From assembly GCF_018614615.1 (NCBI RefSeq), contig NZ_JAGGOK010000036.1:62001-126000 (forward strand): a DNA stretch of 64,000 nucleotides, read 5' to 3'. Numbering within the stretch: position 1 is the stretch's first letter; every line of letters starts with the position of its first letter. The notes under the pieces were generated by a model that saw only the letters and a list, made by a program, of their open reading frames with translations, did no database searches and was not told where the DNA came from. Below are positions 8,024 through 16,264 of this stretch, piece after piece. The DNA comes from Streptomyces sp. ISL-100. Lineage in GTDB: Bacteria > Actinomycetota > Actinomycetes > Streptomycetales > Streptomycetaceae. Both the position numbers and the translations under genes were made by a program.

Positions 8024-8842
8024 ATGGGACTTCGCGCACAGGTACGGACCCGGGACGGCTGGGCCGTGCAGCACGCGGTGGTGACCGTGACCGACATGAC
8101 GGGCACGCAGGTGATCCGGGCGGCTGCGGATGAGGAGGGTTCGGTAAGGACCGATGCTCCCTTGTCGCCCGGTCCTTACACGGTGATCGTCACGGCGGCC
8201 GGTTACGCCCCGTCGGCGTCGACGGCGTTCGTCACGGCGAGCGGTCGGGCACAGGCCGGCACGGTCGTACTGGCCCGCCAGGGCGGCGTGGAACTCCCGC
8301 CTCCGGGCATCTGGACGCTGGATCCGGCGCACTCCTCGGTGGCGGCGGTCGCCCAGCATCTGGGGATCTCCAGCGTGCGCGGCCGGTTCCTGGACTTCGG
8401 CGGGCGTATCGAGATCGCGGAGGATCTCGGGAAGTCGCGGGTGGAGGCGGTGATCGGTGCGGCGAGCATTGATACGGGCAATGGGATGCGGGACGGGCAC
8501 CTGAAGTCGCCGGACTTTCTGGATGTGGAGCGCTACCCCGAGATCACGTACAGCAGTACGGGCATTGTCCCGGCGGGGCCGGACCGGTGGACTGTGCGGG
8601 GTGAGCTGTCGCTGCACGGCGTCGCTCGTGAGGTCGACCTGGACCTCAGCTACCTGGGGACGGGGCCGGACCCTTGGGGTGGCGTGCGGGCGGCGTTCCG
8701 GGCGACGGCGGAGCTGCGGCGGGACGACTTCGCCATGAACTACAACCAGGTCGTGCAGGCGGGGATCTCGGCGATCGGGGCGACGCTGCGGGTTGAGCTG
8801 GACGTTCAGGCGGTGCGGGGGGAGCGGTTGCCGCAGGCGTAG
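8024..8842 (+). CDS. YceI-family protein with N-terminal carboxypeptidase-regulatory-like domain
   Basis: Residues 1-90 form a beta-sandwich like those at the C-terminus of the preceding pump (AVVTVTDMTGTQVIRAA, GPYTVIVTAAGYAPSAS). Residues 95-272 are a YceI lipocalin-like barrel: IWTLDPAHSSVAAVAQHLG, IDTGNGMRDGHLKSPDFLDV, ITYSSTGI and GVAREVDLDLSYLG are all typical. YceI proteins bind isoprenoid-like lipids; no signal peptide is visible, so this one is probably cytoplasmic. AAGGAGAG at 8008-8015 sets the ATG. The shared accessory domain suggests the exporter and this protein act together, but that is inference. Confidence 0.85.
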   Translation: MGLRAQVRTRDGWAVQHAVVTVTDMTGTQVIRAAADEEGSVRTDAPLSPGPYTVIVTAAGYAPSASTAFVTASGRAQAGTVVLARQGGVELPPPGIWTLDPAHSSVAAVAQHLGISSVRGRFLDFGGRIEIAEDLGKSRVEAVIGAASIDTGNGMRDGHLKSPDFLDVERYPEITYSSTGIVPAGPDRWTVRGELSLHGVAREVDLDLSYLGTGPDPWGGVRAAFRATAELRRDDFAMNYNQVVQAGISAIGATLRVELDVQAVRGERLPQA

Positions 8843-8870
8843 CCCCTGGCCGGCGTCGGTGTCTGGTGGC

Positions 8871-9001
8871 GAGGCGCTGCGCGGGGCCTTTCCCCGACCC
8901 GCCCCTTCCCGAACTGGGGCGCTGCCGCAGACCCCGCTCCTCAATCGCCGGAGGGGCTGAATGTTGCCCAGGGGGCAAAACTCAGCCCGTCCGGCGTTTG
9001 A
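8871..9001. repeat. Streptomyces-type dispersed repeat with nested hairpins
   Basis: The segment CCCGCCCCTTCCCGAACTGG...CTCCTCAATCGCCGG is a copy, in reverse orientation, of the segment at 27661-27750. It ends in nested inverted repeats: ATCGCCGGAGGGGCTGA pairs with TCAGCCCGTCCGGCGTTTG (8982-9000) around TTGCCCAGGGGGCAA. It lies between convergent yceI and tetR and probably terminates both. The last four codons and stop of tetR lie inside the right arm. Confidence 0.7.
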
Positions 9002-9746
9002 CCATCGCCTCAATGCCCGCGATCAGCGTCTCCAGCGCGAAATCGAAGTCCCGCTCCCGCATCTCCGCCACCGTGTCGCCGCGCCGCGCCTCCATCAGAT
9101 CCTTCGCGCTCTCGAACGTCTCACGGAGCTCCGGTGCGCTGGCGAACGTTCCCATCGCCTGCCGGAAGAACTCGTCCTGGCTCATGCCCGCCGACGCGCA
9201 CCGCTGCACGAAGTGGCCCTCGATCGTCCCGAATCCGTACACGAACTGGAAGACCGCGGACAGGCCCCCCATCTGCCCGTGCGGCGGCAGCCCGGTCGCG
9301 CGCATCACGTCCTGCGCCGCCCGCGAGAACGCCAGCGAGTGCGGTCCGATGTTCAGGAACGTACCGATCAGCGGCGACACCCAGACATGCCGGACCAGCA
9401 AGTCCCGGTAGCTGGTGGCCAGTCCGCGCAGCCGGTCGTGCCAGTCGTCGGTCTCCGCCGGAGGCGTGATCTCGCTGAAGACGGAGTCCAGGGCCAGTTC
9501 CAGCAGGTCGTCCTTGGTATCGACGTACCAGTAGACCGACATGGCGGTCACGTTCAGCTCGGCGGCGAGCCGGCGCATGGAGAACTTCGCGAGCCCCTCG
9601 GCGTCGAGCAGCCGCACCGACACCGCCGTGATCCGGTCCCGGTCGAGCCCGGCCGGCTGTTCGGCCTTGCGGGTGCGTGATGTCTTTTCCTCCAGCCAGA
9701 CGCTGTTGCGAGCTGGATTCTTGACGCGGTCGGCCGCGGACACCAT
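8982..9746 (-). CDS. TetR-family transcriptional regulator
   Basis: This is a 254-residue TetR protein of the subgroup with a TetR_C_1-like ligand domain. The N-terminal HTH spans about residues 35-80: DRDRITAVSVRLLDAEGLAK, FSMRRLAAELNVTAMSVYWYV and DTKDDLLELALDSV. The C-terminal part has long helices, including QFVYGFGTIEGHF. It follows the MFS gene on the same strand with an 81-base gap, so it is the last gene of an exporter-regulator operon. Its probable operators are the paired palindromes in front of that operon. Its C-terminal RRTG and stop lie inside a dispersed repeat. Confidence 0.9.
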   Translation of the reverse strand: MVSAADRVKNPARNSVWLEEKTSRTRKAEQPAGLDRDRITAVSVRLLDAEGLAKFSMRRLAAELNVTAMSVYWYVDTKDDLLELALDSVFSEITPPAETDDWHDRLRGLATSYRDLLVRHVWVSPLIGTFLNIGPHSLAFSRAAQDVMRATGLPPHGQMGGLSAVFQFVYGFGTIEGHFVQRCASAGMSQDEFFRQAMGTFASAPELRETFESAKDLMEARRGDTVAEMRERDFDFALETLIAGIEAMVKRRTG

Positions 9747-9827
9747 GGGCGCACACTCCTCGTTCTCCCGGCGGGGCGGGGGCGGGCCACGGACCGGAAT
9801 GTTCCGGTCCGCTCCCCCGCTCCGATG

Positions 9828-11339
9828 CTATGCCGCTGCTGCTGCTCCGGATGAGTCTGCCCGCTCCGCCCGCCGCAGCAGCACCGCGGCGAGCAGTCCG
9901 CCCGCGAGCACCGCGACCGCGCCCACCAGTTGGCTGGTTTCGACGCCGGAGGCGAAGGCGTCCGCGATACGGGCCCGCTCGCCCGCGTCGTTCGCCGCCG
10001 CCAGCGCCGCCGGCAGCGAGGCCGCGCCGACCGCGGCCGGTACGAGCGCGGCGAAGCGGGAGTTCAGCACCGCGCCCAGGACGGCGACGCCGAGGCCGTT
10101 GCCGAACTCGGCCAGCGTGCCGTTCACGCCCGCTCCGACGCCTGCCTTCTCCGGCGGGATGGCGCTCATGATGGCGTTGGCCATGGCAGGCATGGCGAGC
10201 GAGATGCCCGCGCCCATCACGACCAGGCCGAGCAGCATCCCGCCGTACCCGGAGCTGCCGAGCAGCGCTATCGCGGCGAGGCCGGCCGACAGCAGCGTCA
10301 TGCCGGAGGCGATGGTTCCGGGCGTACCCAGCTTCGGCAGCAGCCGCGCACCGAGCCCGGTGAGATTGAGCGCTACGACGGTGAGTGCGAGGGGGGCCGT
10401 CCGCAGCCCCGCCTCCAAAGGCCCGTACCCGAGAACGAACTGCAGGTGCTGCGTCAGAAGGAACAGCGAGCCGCCCATCCCGAACGCCACCAGAATCGCT
10501 CCCGCGACCGCTCCGACGAACCGCTGGTTGCGGAAGAAGTGCATGTCCAGCATCGGGTACGGGATGCGCAGCTCCCACACCGCGAAGGCACCGAGGACGC
10601 TGACACCTGCCGCCGCCGAGACCAGCACCTGGGTGGAGGTCCAGCCGTGCTCCGGGCCGGAAATGATCGCGTACACGACGGCCGTCATGCCGATCGTGGA
10701 GAGCAGCGCGCCGAGCAGGTCGGGGCGGTCGCCCTGCTTGCTCTTGGACTCCGGTACGAGCGAGACGACGGCGACGAGGCCGATCAGCGCGACCGGGATG
10801 TTGACCAGGAAGATCGCTCCCCACCAGAAGTGGTCGAGCATGACCCCGCCGATCAGCGGGCCGACCGCGAAGCCGAGGGAGTTGACCGTCGACCAGAGGC
10901 CGATGGCCTTCACGCGCTCGGTGTCGTCGAAGATCTGCACGACGACGGCGAGGGTGGTGGTGATCAGCAGCGCGCCGCCGATGCCCATGCCCGCGCGGGC
11001 GGCGATCAGCTGGGCGCTGGACTGGGCGAGTCCGGCGACGAGCGAGCCGATACCGAAGAGCGCGAGACCCGCGACCAGCATCTTTTTGCGGCCGTAGCGG
11101 TCGGCCGCGCTGCCGGCGGTGAGGAGGAGGCCCGACTGGACCAGGGAGTACGCGTTGATCATCCACTGGATGTCGGCGGTGGACGCGTCCAGTTCCTTGG
11201 TGAGAGAGGGGATCGCGACGTTGAGGACGGTGTTGTCGAGCAGCACGGTGAGCTGGGCAAGGCAGATGACACCGAGGATCAGCCAGCGCTGCGGGTGGCC
11301 TTGCGCGGTGGGGCGGTTCTCGGCGGTCGTCGCCGTCAT
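9828..11339 (-). CDS. DHA2-type MFS drug exporter
   Basis: The 503-residue, 14-helix transporter has the usual markers: LLDNTVLNVAIPSLTKEL in TM1, GSAADRYGRKKMLVAGL in loop 2-3, RAGMGIGGALLITTTLAVV in TM4, GFAVGPLIGGVMLDHFWWG (motif C) in TM5, and a C-terminal LAGGLLAAVLLRRAERADSS. This type exports hydrophobic drugs or secondary metabolites by proton antiport; the substrate cannot be read from sequence. It is the first gene of an operon with tetR. The promoter region holds two matching palindromes and a GTACGG-repeat tract. Confidence 0.9.
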   Translation of the reverse strand: MTATTAENRPTAQGHPQRWLILGVICLAQLTVLLDNTVLNVAIPSLTKELDASTADIQWMINAYSLVQSGLLLTAGSAADRYGRKKMLVAGLALFGIGSLVAGLAQSSAQLIAARAGMGIGGALLITTTLAVVVQIFDDTERVKAIGLWSTVNSLGFAVGPLIGGVMLDHFWWGAIFLVNIPVALIGLVAVVSLVPESKSKQGDRPDLLGALLSTIGMTAVVYAIISGPEHGWTSTQVLVSAAAGVSVLGAFAVWELRIPYPMLDMHFFRNQRFVGAVAGAILVAFGMGGSLFLLTQHLQFVLGYGPLEAGLRTAPLALTVVALNLTGLGARLLPKLGTPGTIASGMTLLSAGLAAIALLGSSGYGGMLLGLVVMGAGISLAMPAMANAIMSAIPPEKAGVGAGVNGTLAEFGNGLGVAVLGAVLNSRFAALVPAAVGAASLPAALAAANDAGERARIADAFASGVETSQLVGAVAVLAGGLLAAVLLRRAERADSSGAAAAA

Positions 11340-11402
11340 TGCGTGGGTCTCCTTGTACGGGTACGGGTACGGGGACGGACGGGGGCGGATCGAAACCGCT
11401 CC

Positions 11403-11438
11403 CGTACACCGTACAAGAAGGCCCTATACGCCGTATAA
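11403..11438. promoter_or_regulatory. Paired TetR operators before the MFS-tetR operon
   Basis: CGTAC-ACC-GTACA (centre 11409) and TATAC-GCC-GTATA (centre 11431) are two versions of one inverted repeat, 22 bp apart, or about two helical turns. Read from the MFS strand both fit TTRTACGGYGTAYRGG. This is a typical TetR autorepression layout 65-100 bp upstream of the first gene. Confidence 0.6.
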
Positions 11439-11960
11439 CTATTTTCGGTCGGTCAGGTCGTAGAGGCTCGTCCCGTCGACGGTGACCTTGGCGAAGCCGG
11501 CCTCGACCCAGCTGGTGATCGCGGAGTTGCCGCCGCCGGGGCCGCCGCTGCCGCCACCGATGAAGTAGTGGATCTCGCCCTTCTGTACGTACGCCTTGAA
11601 CTCGGCCAGGGTCGGGGACGGGTCGCTGCCGTTGAACCCGCCGATCGCCATCACCGTTTTCTGCGTGGCCAGTTGGTAGCTCGCGGCGTGCTGGGAGCCG
11701 ACAGCGGCCGCCGCCCAGGTGTAGTCGTCGGCGCCGGCGCCGATCGTGGCCGCAGCCTTGGAGCTGACGCTCTGGCCGTTGAGCAACCCGCCCATGCCGC
11801 CGCACCGCCGCGGTTGCCGCCTACGCGGGCTGCCGCTGCTCCGGGGGTACCGCCGGGCATCGCGCCGCCGGGGACGGCCTGTTGACCGCCCGGCTGACCA
11901 CCCGGCGCACCCGGCGCACCCGCGCCCGCCGGGGGCTGCCCCATGGCACCCACCGGGCGC
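11439..11960 (-). pseudogene. C-terminal remnant of a GT39-type glycosyltransferase
   Basis: The readable part (11439-11795, 118 residues) begins MGGLLNGQSVSS and contains DDYTWAAAAVGSQHAASYQL, TVMAIGGFNGSDPSPTLAEF, GEIHYFIGGGSGG and ends VDGTSLYDLTD. This is the characteristic extracytoplasmic C-terminus of the large Streptomyces glycosyltransferase family 39 (ArnT/mannosyltransferase-like) proteins. The preceding 165 bases encode a Gly/Pro-rich segment (GGQQAVPGGAMPGGTPGAAA) in a different frame, so there is also a frameshift near 11790. The roughly 500-residue membrane and catalytic part is missing, and the response regulator stop abuts directly. I read this as a deletion relic. Confidence 0.75.
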
Positions 11961-12683
11961 TCACCCACCCGGCTTGATCAGATAGCCCGCCCCACGCCGG
12001 GTGTGGATCATCGGCGGACGGCCGGCGTCGATCTTCCTCCTCAGGTACGAGATGTAAAGCTCGACGACGTTCGCCTGCCCGCCGAAGTCGTAGCTCCACA
12101 CCCGGTCCAGGATCTGCGCCTTGCTGAGCACGCGCCGCGGGTTGCGCATCAGGAAGCGCAGCAGCTCGAACTCGGTCGCGGTCAGGTGAATTCCCTCGCC
12201 GCCGCGCACCACCTCGTGGCTGTCCTCGTCCAGCGTCAAGTCCCCGAGCTCCAGCAGCGATTCGCTGCGTACGGTCGCGGCGGCGGTCCCCGAGCGCCGG
12301 ATGAGTCCGCGCAGCCGCGCCACGACTTCCTCCAGGCTGAACGGCTTGGTGACGTAGTCGTCACCACCCGCCGTCAGCCCAGCGATCCGGTCCTCCACAG
12401 AGTCCTTGGCCGTCAGAAAGAGCACAGGCACGTCAGGCAGTTCGCACCGCAGCCGTCCAAGCACAGCGAGGCCATCCATATCCGGCAGCATCACGTCCAG
12501 TACGACCGCGTCGGGCCGGAAGTCGCGCGCGGAGCGGACCGCGCCCGCGCCGTCACCTGCGCTGCGGACCTCCCACCCCTCGTATCGGAGCGCCATCGAC
12601 AGCAGCTCGGCAAGCGGCGCCTCGTCGTCCACGACGAGCACCCGCACGGGCCCGCCGCCGGGTCTCAGCATTTCGGTACGCAT
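11961..12683 (-). CDS. OmpR-family response regulator (orphan)
   Basis: The 240-residue regulator has a receiver domain (VRVLVVDDEAPLAELLSMAL; phosphoacceptor Asp in AVVLDVMLPDMDGL; Thr in VLFLTAKD; Lys in YVTKPFS) and a C-terminal OmpR winged helix (TATEFELLRFLMRNPRRVLS, VVELYISYLRRKID, TRRGAGYLI). All phosphorylation residues are intact. The start is the ATG at 12683 (MRTEMLRPGGG). No histidine kinase follows: only a glycosyltransferase remnant does, so a kinase gene was probably lost in the same deletion. It may still work with a distant or low-specificity kinase. Confidence 0.92.
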   Translation of the reverse strand: MRTEMLRPGGGPVRVLVVDDEAPLAELLSMALRYEGWEVRSAGDGAGAVRSARDFRPDAVVLDVMLPDMDGLAVLGRLRCELPDVPVLFLTAKDSVEDRIAGLTAGGDDYVTKPFSLEEVVARLRGLIRRSGTAAATVRSESLLELGDLTLDEDSHEVVRGGEGIHLTATEFELLRFLMRNPRRVLSKAQILDRVWSYDFGGQANVVELYISYLRRKIDAGRPPMIHTRRGAGYLIKPGG

Positions 12684-12778
12684 GGGGCCAGGCTGGGCGA
12701 CGCCCCTGAGAGCACTCTTTCCCGTTCCTGTGAATCCCCTGAGAAACCCGGACGCCCCCGCCTCGGCCCCCCGCCCCC

Positions 12779-13651
12779 TCACATCCCGAAGAGCCGCCCC
12801 GCGTTCCCATAACAAACAGCCCGCAGCCAGTCGTCCCCCAGCCCGAGCCGCTCCAGGGCCTCCAGCTGATGCCCGTACCCATACGGAATATTGGGAAAAT
12901 CCGTCCCCAGCAGAACCCGGTCGCCCAGGTCCGCCAGCCTCCCCAGCTCCCCCTCGGGGAAGGGCGTGAAGCGCTCGGAGAAGTCGGTGAAGGCCATGGT
13001 GGTGTCCAGCCGGACCTCCTCGTACCGCTCGGCCAGCTCAAGGAAATCGGCGTACTCCGGCATCCCCATGTGCGCCACCACGAGCCTCAGCCGCGGATGG
13101 CGCGCCAGCAGCCGGCCGACCGGCTCGGGCCCGGTGTGCTTACCGGGCGCCGGTCCCGAACCACAGTGCATCACCACCGGAATGCCGGCCTCCGCCAGGA
13201 GCCCCCACGCGGGGTCGAGCAGCGCGTCGTTCGGGTCGTACGCCCCGACCTGGAGGTGCGACTTGAAGACCCGCGCCCCGCTCTCCACGGCCTGCCGCAC
13301 GTACGCCGCCACCCCGTCCTCCGGGAAGAGAGTCGCCGTATGCAGGCACTCAGGAGTCCGGGCGGCGAAATCGACCGCCCAGCCATTGAGCCAGGCCGCC
13401 ATCCCCGCCTTGTGCGGGTAGATCATCGAGGTGAAGTGCCGCACCCCGAACTCCCGCAGCAGCGCGACCCGTTCTTCTTCCTCGTGCCGGTAGGTGATGG
13501 GCCAGTCCATCCCGGTCAGCGGCCCGACGGCATCGAAGTACGCCCACACCTTCCTGAGCACCTGATCCGGCATGAAATGCGTGTGTACGTCGATGAGCCC
13601 CGGCAGCCCGAGCCGCTCCCAGAACCGCCGTACGTCTTCAGCCTCGTTCAA
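12779..13651 (-). CDS. Amidohydrolase-family metal-dependent hydrolase
   Basis: The 290-residue TIM-barrel protein is of the amidohydrolase-2 type. The HTH metal motif is in GLIDVHTHFMPD, other candidate ligands are in IPVVMHCGSG and LVVAHMGMPEY, and the late aspartate is in RVLLGTDFPNIPYGY. The substrate cannot be deduced; relatives include decarboxylases and lactonases. Its start overlaps the end of the monooxygenase-like gene by 14 bases, indicating translational coupling. Confidence 0.85.
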   Translation of the reverse strand: MNEAEDVRRFWERLGLPGLIDVHTHFMPDQVLRKVWAYFDAVGPLTGMDWPITYRHEEEERVALLREFGVRHFTSMIYPHKAGMAAWLNGWAVDFAARTPECLHTATLFPEDGVAAYVRQAVESGARVFKSHLQVGAYDPNDALLDPAWGLLAEAGIPVVMHCGSGPAPGKHTGPEPVGRLLARHPRLRLVVAHMGMPEYADFLELAERYEEVRLDTTMAFTDFSERFTPFPEGELGRLADLGDRVLLGTDFPNIPYGYGHQLEALERLGLGDDWLRAVCYGNAGRLFGM

Positions 13652-13976
13652 AGCCGTAGCTCCGCTCCACCTTGGCGACGTGAACGGTGTAGTTCTCGTA
13701 CCACTCGTCCCGGCCCTGCTTCTGCACAGCCTGGTGCTCCGCGTTCCGCTGCCAGACGCCGATCGCTTCCTCGTCCCGGAAGTACCCGACGGTGATCCCG
13801 AGCCCGCCCGGCGTCCGGGCCGACTCGTACCCGAGGAACCCGGGCACGTCCTTCACGAGCTCGGCCATCCGTACGGCGGCCTCGCCGTATCCGTCGGCCC
13901 CCTCCTCCCTTCTCACCGACGTGAAAACCACTGTGTAGTAGGGCGGTTGATGCGCCTCGACAGGTCTGATGTCCAT
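13638..13976 (-). CDS. Antibiotic biosynthesis monooxygenase-like (ABM) protein
   Basis: The 112-residue protein has ABM/Dabb-type alpha/beta-barrel features: YYTVVFTSVRR, AVRMAELVKDVPGFLGYES, GITVGYFRDEEAIGVWQRN and HQAVQKQGRDEWYENY. The last two resemble the W...H pattern of the heme-degrading or quinone-type ABM group. GGAGG eight bases before the ATG sets the start. It forms an operon with the overlapping amidohydrolase gene, suggesting a shared catabolic step, but the substrate is unknown. Confidence 0.85.
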   Translation of the reverse strand: MDIRPVEAHQPPYYTVVFTSVRREEGADGYGEAAVRMAELVKDVPGFLGYESARTPGGLGITVGYFRDEEAIGVWQRNAEHQAVQKQGRDEWYENYTVHVAKVERSYGFERG

Positions 13977-14062
13977 GTCGATCACCCTCCGACACCCACG
14001 TCCCCCGGTCCAGCCCCATTGCCACAAGGGATCCAAAGGGGATCCATCTCTTGACCTTCGCG

Positions 14063-15010
14063 TCAGAAAAGTCCGCCTTGCACCCCCGGCTTCACGCTCT
14101 TCACCGGCACAGTCACGCCAGTCCCGGAACCAGTCCGGGCGCCGATCCCAGAAGCGCCGGCCCCGGAAGAATCGGCGGCGGAAGCACCGGCCCCGGCCAG
14201 CTCCCACCCGCTCATCAGCCGCGTATCGAGCACCACCACCCCACCGTCCACCGTCCCCAGATGCAGATCGGGCCCGGCTGCGGCCAGCAGCCGCCCCGCG
14301 ACCACCCCGCCCGGGGCCAGCTCGGTCACCACACCGGTCATCGGCCGCAGCCCTTCGAGCCCGAACACCCCGGCGTGGTCCACCGCCTCGAACGGCGCCC
14401 GCTCCAGCGACTCCGGCCACCCCGCCAGCGCCCCGGCCCGCCGGTGCAACTCCGCGATCTCCCGTGCCCGCTCACCCCGCGCGGGCAACGAGACCCGCTG
14501 GGCCCTCTTCACCTTGTACGGAATCCGGTCCGGCACCCCCAGCGCCGCCCGCAGCAGTTCCTCGGTCCGCCGGGCCGCCATCAGCGGCCCGCGCCCCAGC
14601 CAGGTGAACGCGACCGCCCCCTGCTCCAGCAGCCGGGCGGACCCGCGCTCGTCCGCCGTGATCCCGACCTTGACCATCCCGGGGCCGAACCAGGCCAGGT
14701 AGACGGCGTACGGCCGGGGATCGTCGGCCATCGTGTCCGCCGCCACCGACCGCGACCGGTCCAGCCGCGCACACTCGGGGCACTGCCCCCCGCTGCTCCG
14801 TCGCGGCACGACGGCGCGCAGCGGGCACCCGCCCCGGCGCGCCCCGACGCACAGGCGCTCCACGCCCGCCACCCGGAACGCGGCGTCGCCCCCGTACATC
14901 AGCTCGCTGACGCGCTCGACACCCCCAGACCGCCCCCCGCTCCCGCTCCCGTACCAGGCAAGCGCCGGCCGCCCCGCCGTCCACCGCAAACCACCACACA
15001 GCCAGCCCAT
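14063..15010 (-). CDS. DUF2797 domain-containing protein
   Basis: The 315-residue protein has a cysteine-bearing N-terminal half (CGGLRW, VERLCVGARRGGCPLRAVV, GGQCPECARLDRSRSV) and a central YLAWFGPGMVKVGITADERG segment typical of DUF2797. This recalls a GIY-YIG-like core (here VYLAWF...KVGIT) next to a zinc-ribbon-like module. The C-terminal 60 residues are Ala/Gly/Ser-rich and end VQGGLF. No function is established for the family to my knowledge. It is not visibly coupled to its neighbours. Confidence 0.8.
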   Translation of the reverse strand: MGWLCGGLRWTAGRPALAWYGSGSGGRSGGVERVSELMYGGDAAFRVAGVERLCVGARRGGCPLRAVVPRRSSGGQCPECARLDRSRSVAADTMADDPRPYAVYLAWFGPGMVKVGITADERGSARLLEQGAVAFTWLGRGPLMAARRTEELLRAALGVPDRIPYKVKRAQRVSLPARGERAREIAELHRRAGALAGWPESLERAPFEAVDHAGVFGLEGLRPMTGVVTELAPGGVVAGRLLAAAGPDLHLGTVDGGVVVLDTRLMSGWELAGAGASAADSSGAGASGIGARTGSGTGVTVPVKSVKPGVQGGLF

Positions 15011-15073
15011 ACCCGCAGGCTAACGGCCCCCTCTGACAACTGGCGGCGGCCGCCGAGCGGCCGCCGCCGGCCG

Positions 15074-15487
15074 TCAGGCAGCGGCTTCGTCAGTCCGAGC
15101 CCGTTCGTCGGCGAGGCGGCGCTTCGCGTCGTCCCAGCCGATCGGCAGCTGCCCGGCCGGGACTTCCCAGAACGTGAACGTCGACGCGCTCATGGTCGAG
15201 CGCAGCCCGGTCATGATGCCGCGGTGCGGTTCGGTCCTCGCGTACGTGTAGAGCGCGTCCCGGCTCTCCCACGCGGAGAGCGTGTAGAAGGCGCGCTTCA
15301 CCGGCTGGGCTATGAGCGAGGCCCCGTACGCCCCCGGCGCGGATCGCACCTGCCGCCACGCGGCGAGCGACTTCCAGAGGAACCGCGGCACGTCGCCCAG
15401 GGAGCGCACCTCGAAGCGGGAGGCCATGACGAAGGCCTGCGCGTGTGACGGAGCGGCGTTGGGCGTGACCCAAGGCAGTGTCGGCAT
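15074..15487 (-). CDS. DUF3291-family protein
   Basis: The 137-residue protein fits DUF3291 (a dimeric alpha/beta-barrel, monooxygenase-like family): SRFEVRSLGDVPRFLWKSLA, FYTLSAWESRDALYTYARTE, HRGIMTGLRSTMSASTFTFW and EVPAGQLPIGWDDAKRRL are typical. It is divergent from a MerR-family gene across an 86-base region that carries two nested palindromes, so it is probably the regulated target. The catalytic role is not known. Confidence 0.8.
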   Translation of the reverse strand: MPTLPWVTPNAAPSHAQAFVMASRFEVRSLGDVPRFLWKSLAAWRQVRSAPGAYGASLIAQPVKRAFYTLSAWESRDALYTYARTEPHRGIMTGLRSTMSASTFTFWEVPAGQLPIGWDDAKRRLADERARTDEAAA

Positions 15488-15512
15488 GGCACTTCTCGCC
15501 TTCGTAGGTAGG

Positions 15513-15551
15513 TAGTGACACTATCCATATTAGAGAGTGACACTCTCTAAT
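15513..15551. promoter_or_regulatory. MerR operator region between divergent genes
   Basis: Positions 15529-15551 are a perfect 23-bp palindrome with half-site ATTAGAGAGTG around a central A. TAGTG-A-CACTA at 15513-15523 repeats the same core (AGTGACACT) 22 bp away. They lie between the DUF3291 start and the MerR start and could control both. Confidence 0.7.
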
Positions 15552-15573
15552 AGCCAGACGAAAGAGAGAACCG

Positions 15574-16236
15574 GTGCGAATTTCCGAGCTGAGCCGCCGC
15601 AGCGGAGTGCCGATCACGACGATCAAGCACTACCTACGGGAAGGTCTGCTGCCACCCGGCCGGCCTACGTCCGCCACCCAAGCGGAGTACGGCGAGCCAC
15701 ACGTACGCCGCCTGCGGCTGATCCGCGCTCTCATCGGCGTACGGGGGCTGTCGATCGACGAAACGCGGGAAGTGCTGAAGGCCGTGTCCGAGAACGAAGC
15801 GGACCCGCACCAGGTACTCGGCCTCGTGCTCGGCGCCAGGCCGCCTGTCCTGGCCGGGGAAGACACCGGGGAAAACGCCGCAGAAGGCACCGGGGAAAGT
15901 TCCCGCGAACGCCCTCCGGGGACAGCGGACACGGACGCGCTGCTGGCGGAGATGGGCTGGGAAGTCTCCGAGCACGCCCCGGCCAAGAGCGTCGTCGCCG
16001 AGACCCTGGCGACCCTGCGCTCACTCGGCGTGGACTACGACTGGCGGTCCCTGGTCCCCTACGCGGCACTCGCCGAGCGCACGGCCACCCTCGATCTCGA
16101 CCAACTGGCCGACACCGCCGACCCCCTGGAACAGGCCGAACGAGCTCTGCTGCTGACCGTGTTGCTGGAACCCGCGCTACTGGCCCTGCGTCGCCTCGCG
16201 CAGGAGGCGGAGTCGGCCAGGCGCTACGGCGACTGA
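15574..16236 (+). CDS. MerR-family transcriptional regulator
   Basis: The N-terminal 75 residues are a MerR DNA-binding domain: MRISELSRRSGVPITTIKHY, LREGLLPPGRPT, YGEPHVRRLRLIRALIGVRG and LSIDETREVLKAV. The effector part (to residue 220) has no cysteine metal site and is Ala/Glu-rich with a helical C-terminus, so it probably senses an organic ligand or is only a dimerisation arm. The GTG start follows AGAGAGAA. The palindromes in the divergent promoter are its likely sites. Confidence 0.9.
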   Translation: MRISELSRRSGVPITTIKHYLREGLLPPGRPTSATQAEYGEPHVRRLRLIRALIGVRGLSIDETREVLKAVSENEADPHQVLGLVLGARPPVLAGEDTGENAAEGTGESSRERPPGTADTDALLAEMGWEVSEHAPAKSVVAETLATLRSLGVDYDWRSLVPYAALAERTATLDLDQLADTADPLEQAERALLLTVLLEPALLALRRLAQEAESARRYGD

Positions 16237-16264
16237 CGGGAGTCCGGATCACCCGGCCCGGACG

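Noticed and set aside
9121..11805. A very long open frame on the minus strand across tetR and the MFS gene
   Set aside because: It is a shadow of the real MFS and TetR frames in GC-rich DNA; the translation is Arg/Gly/Pro-rich with no domain.
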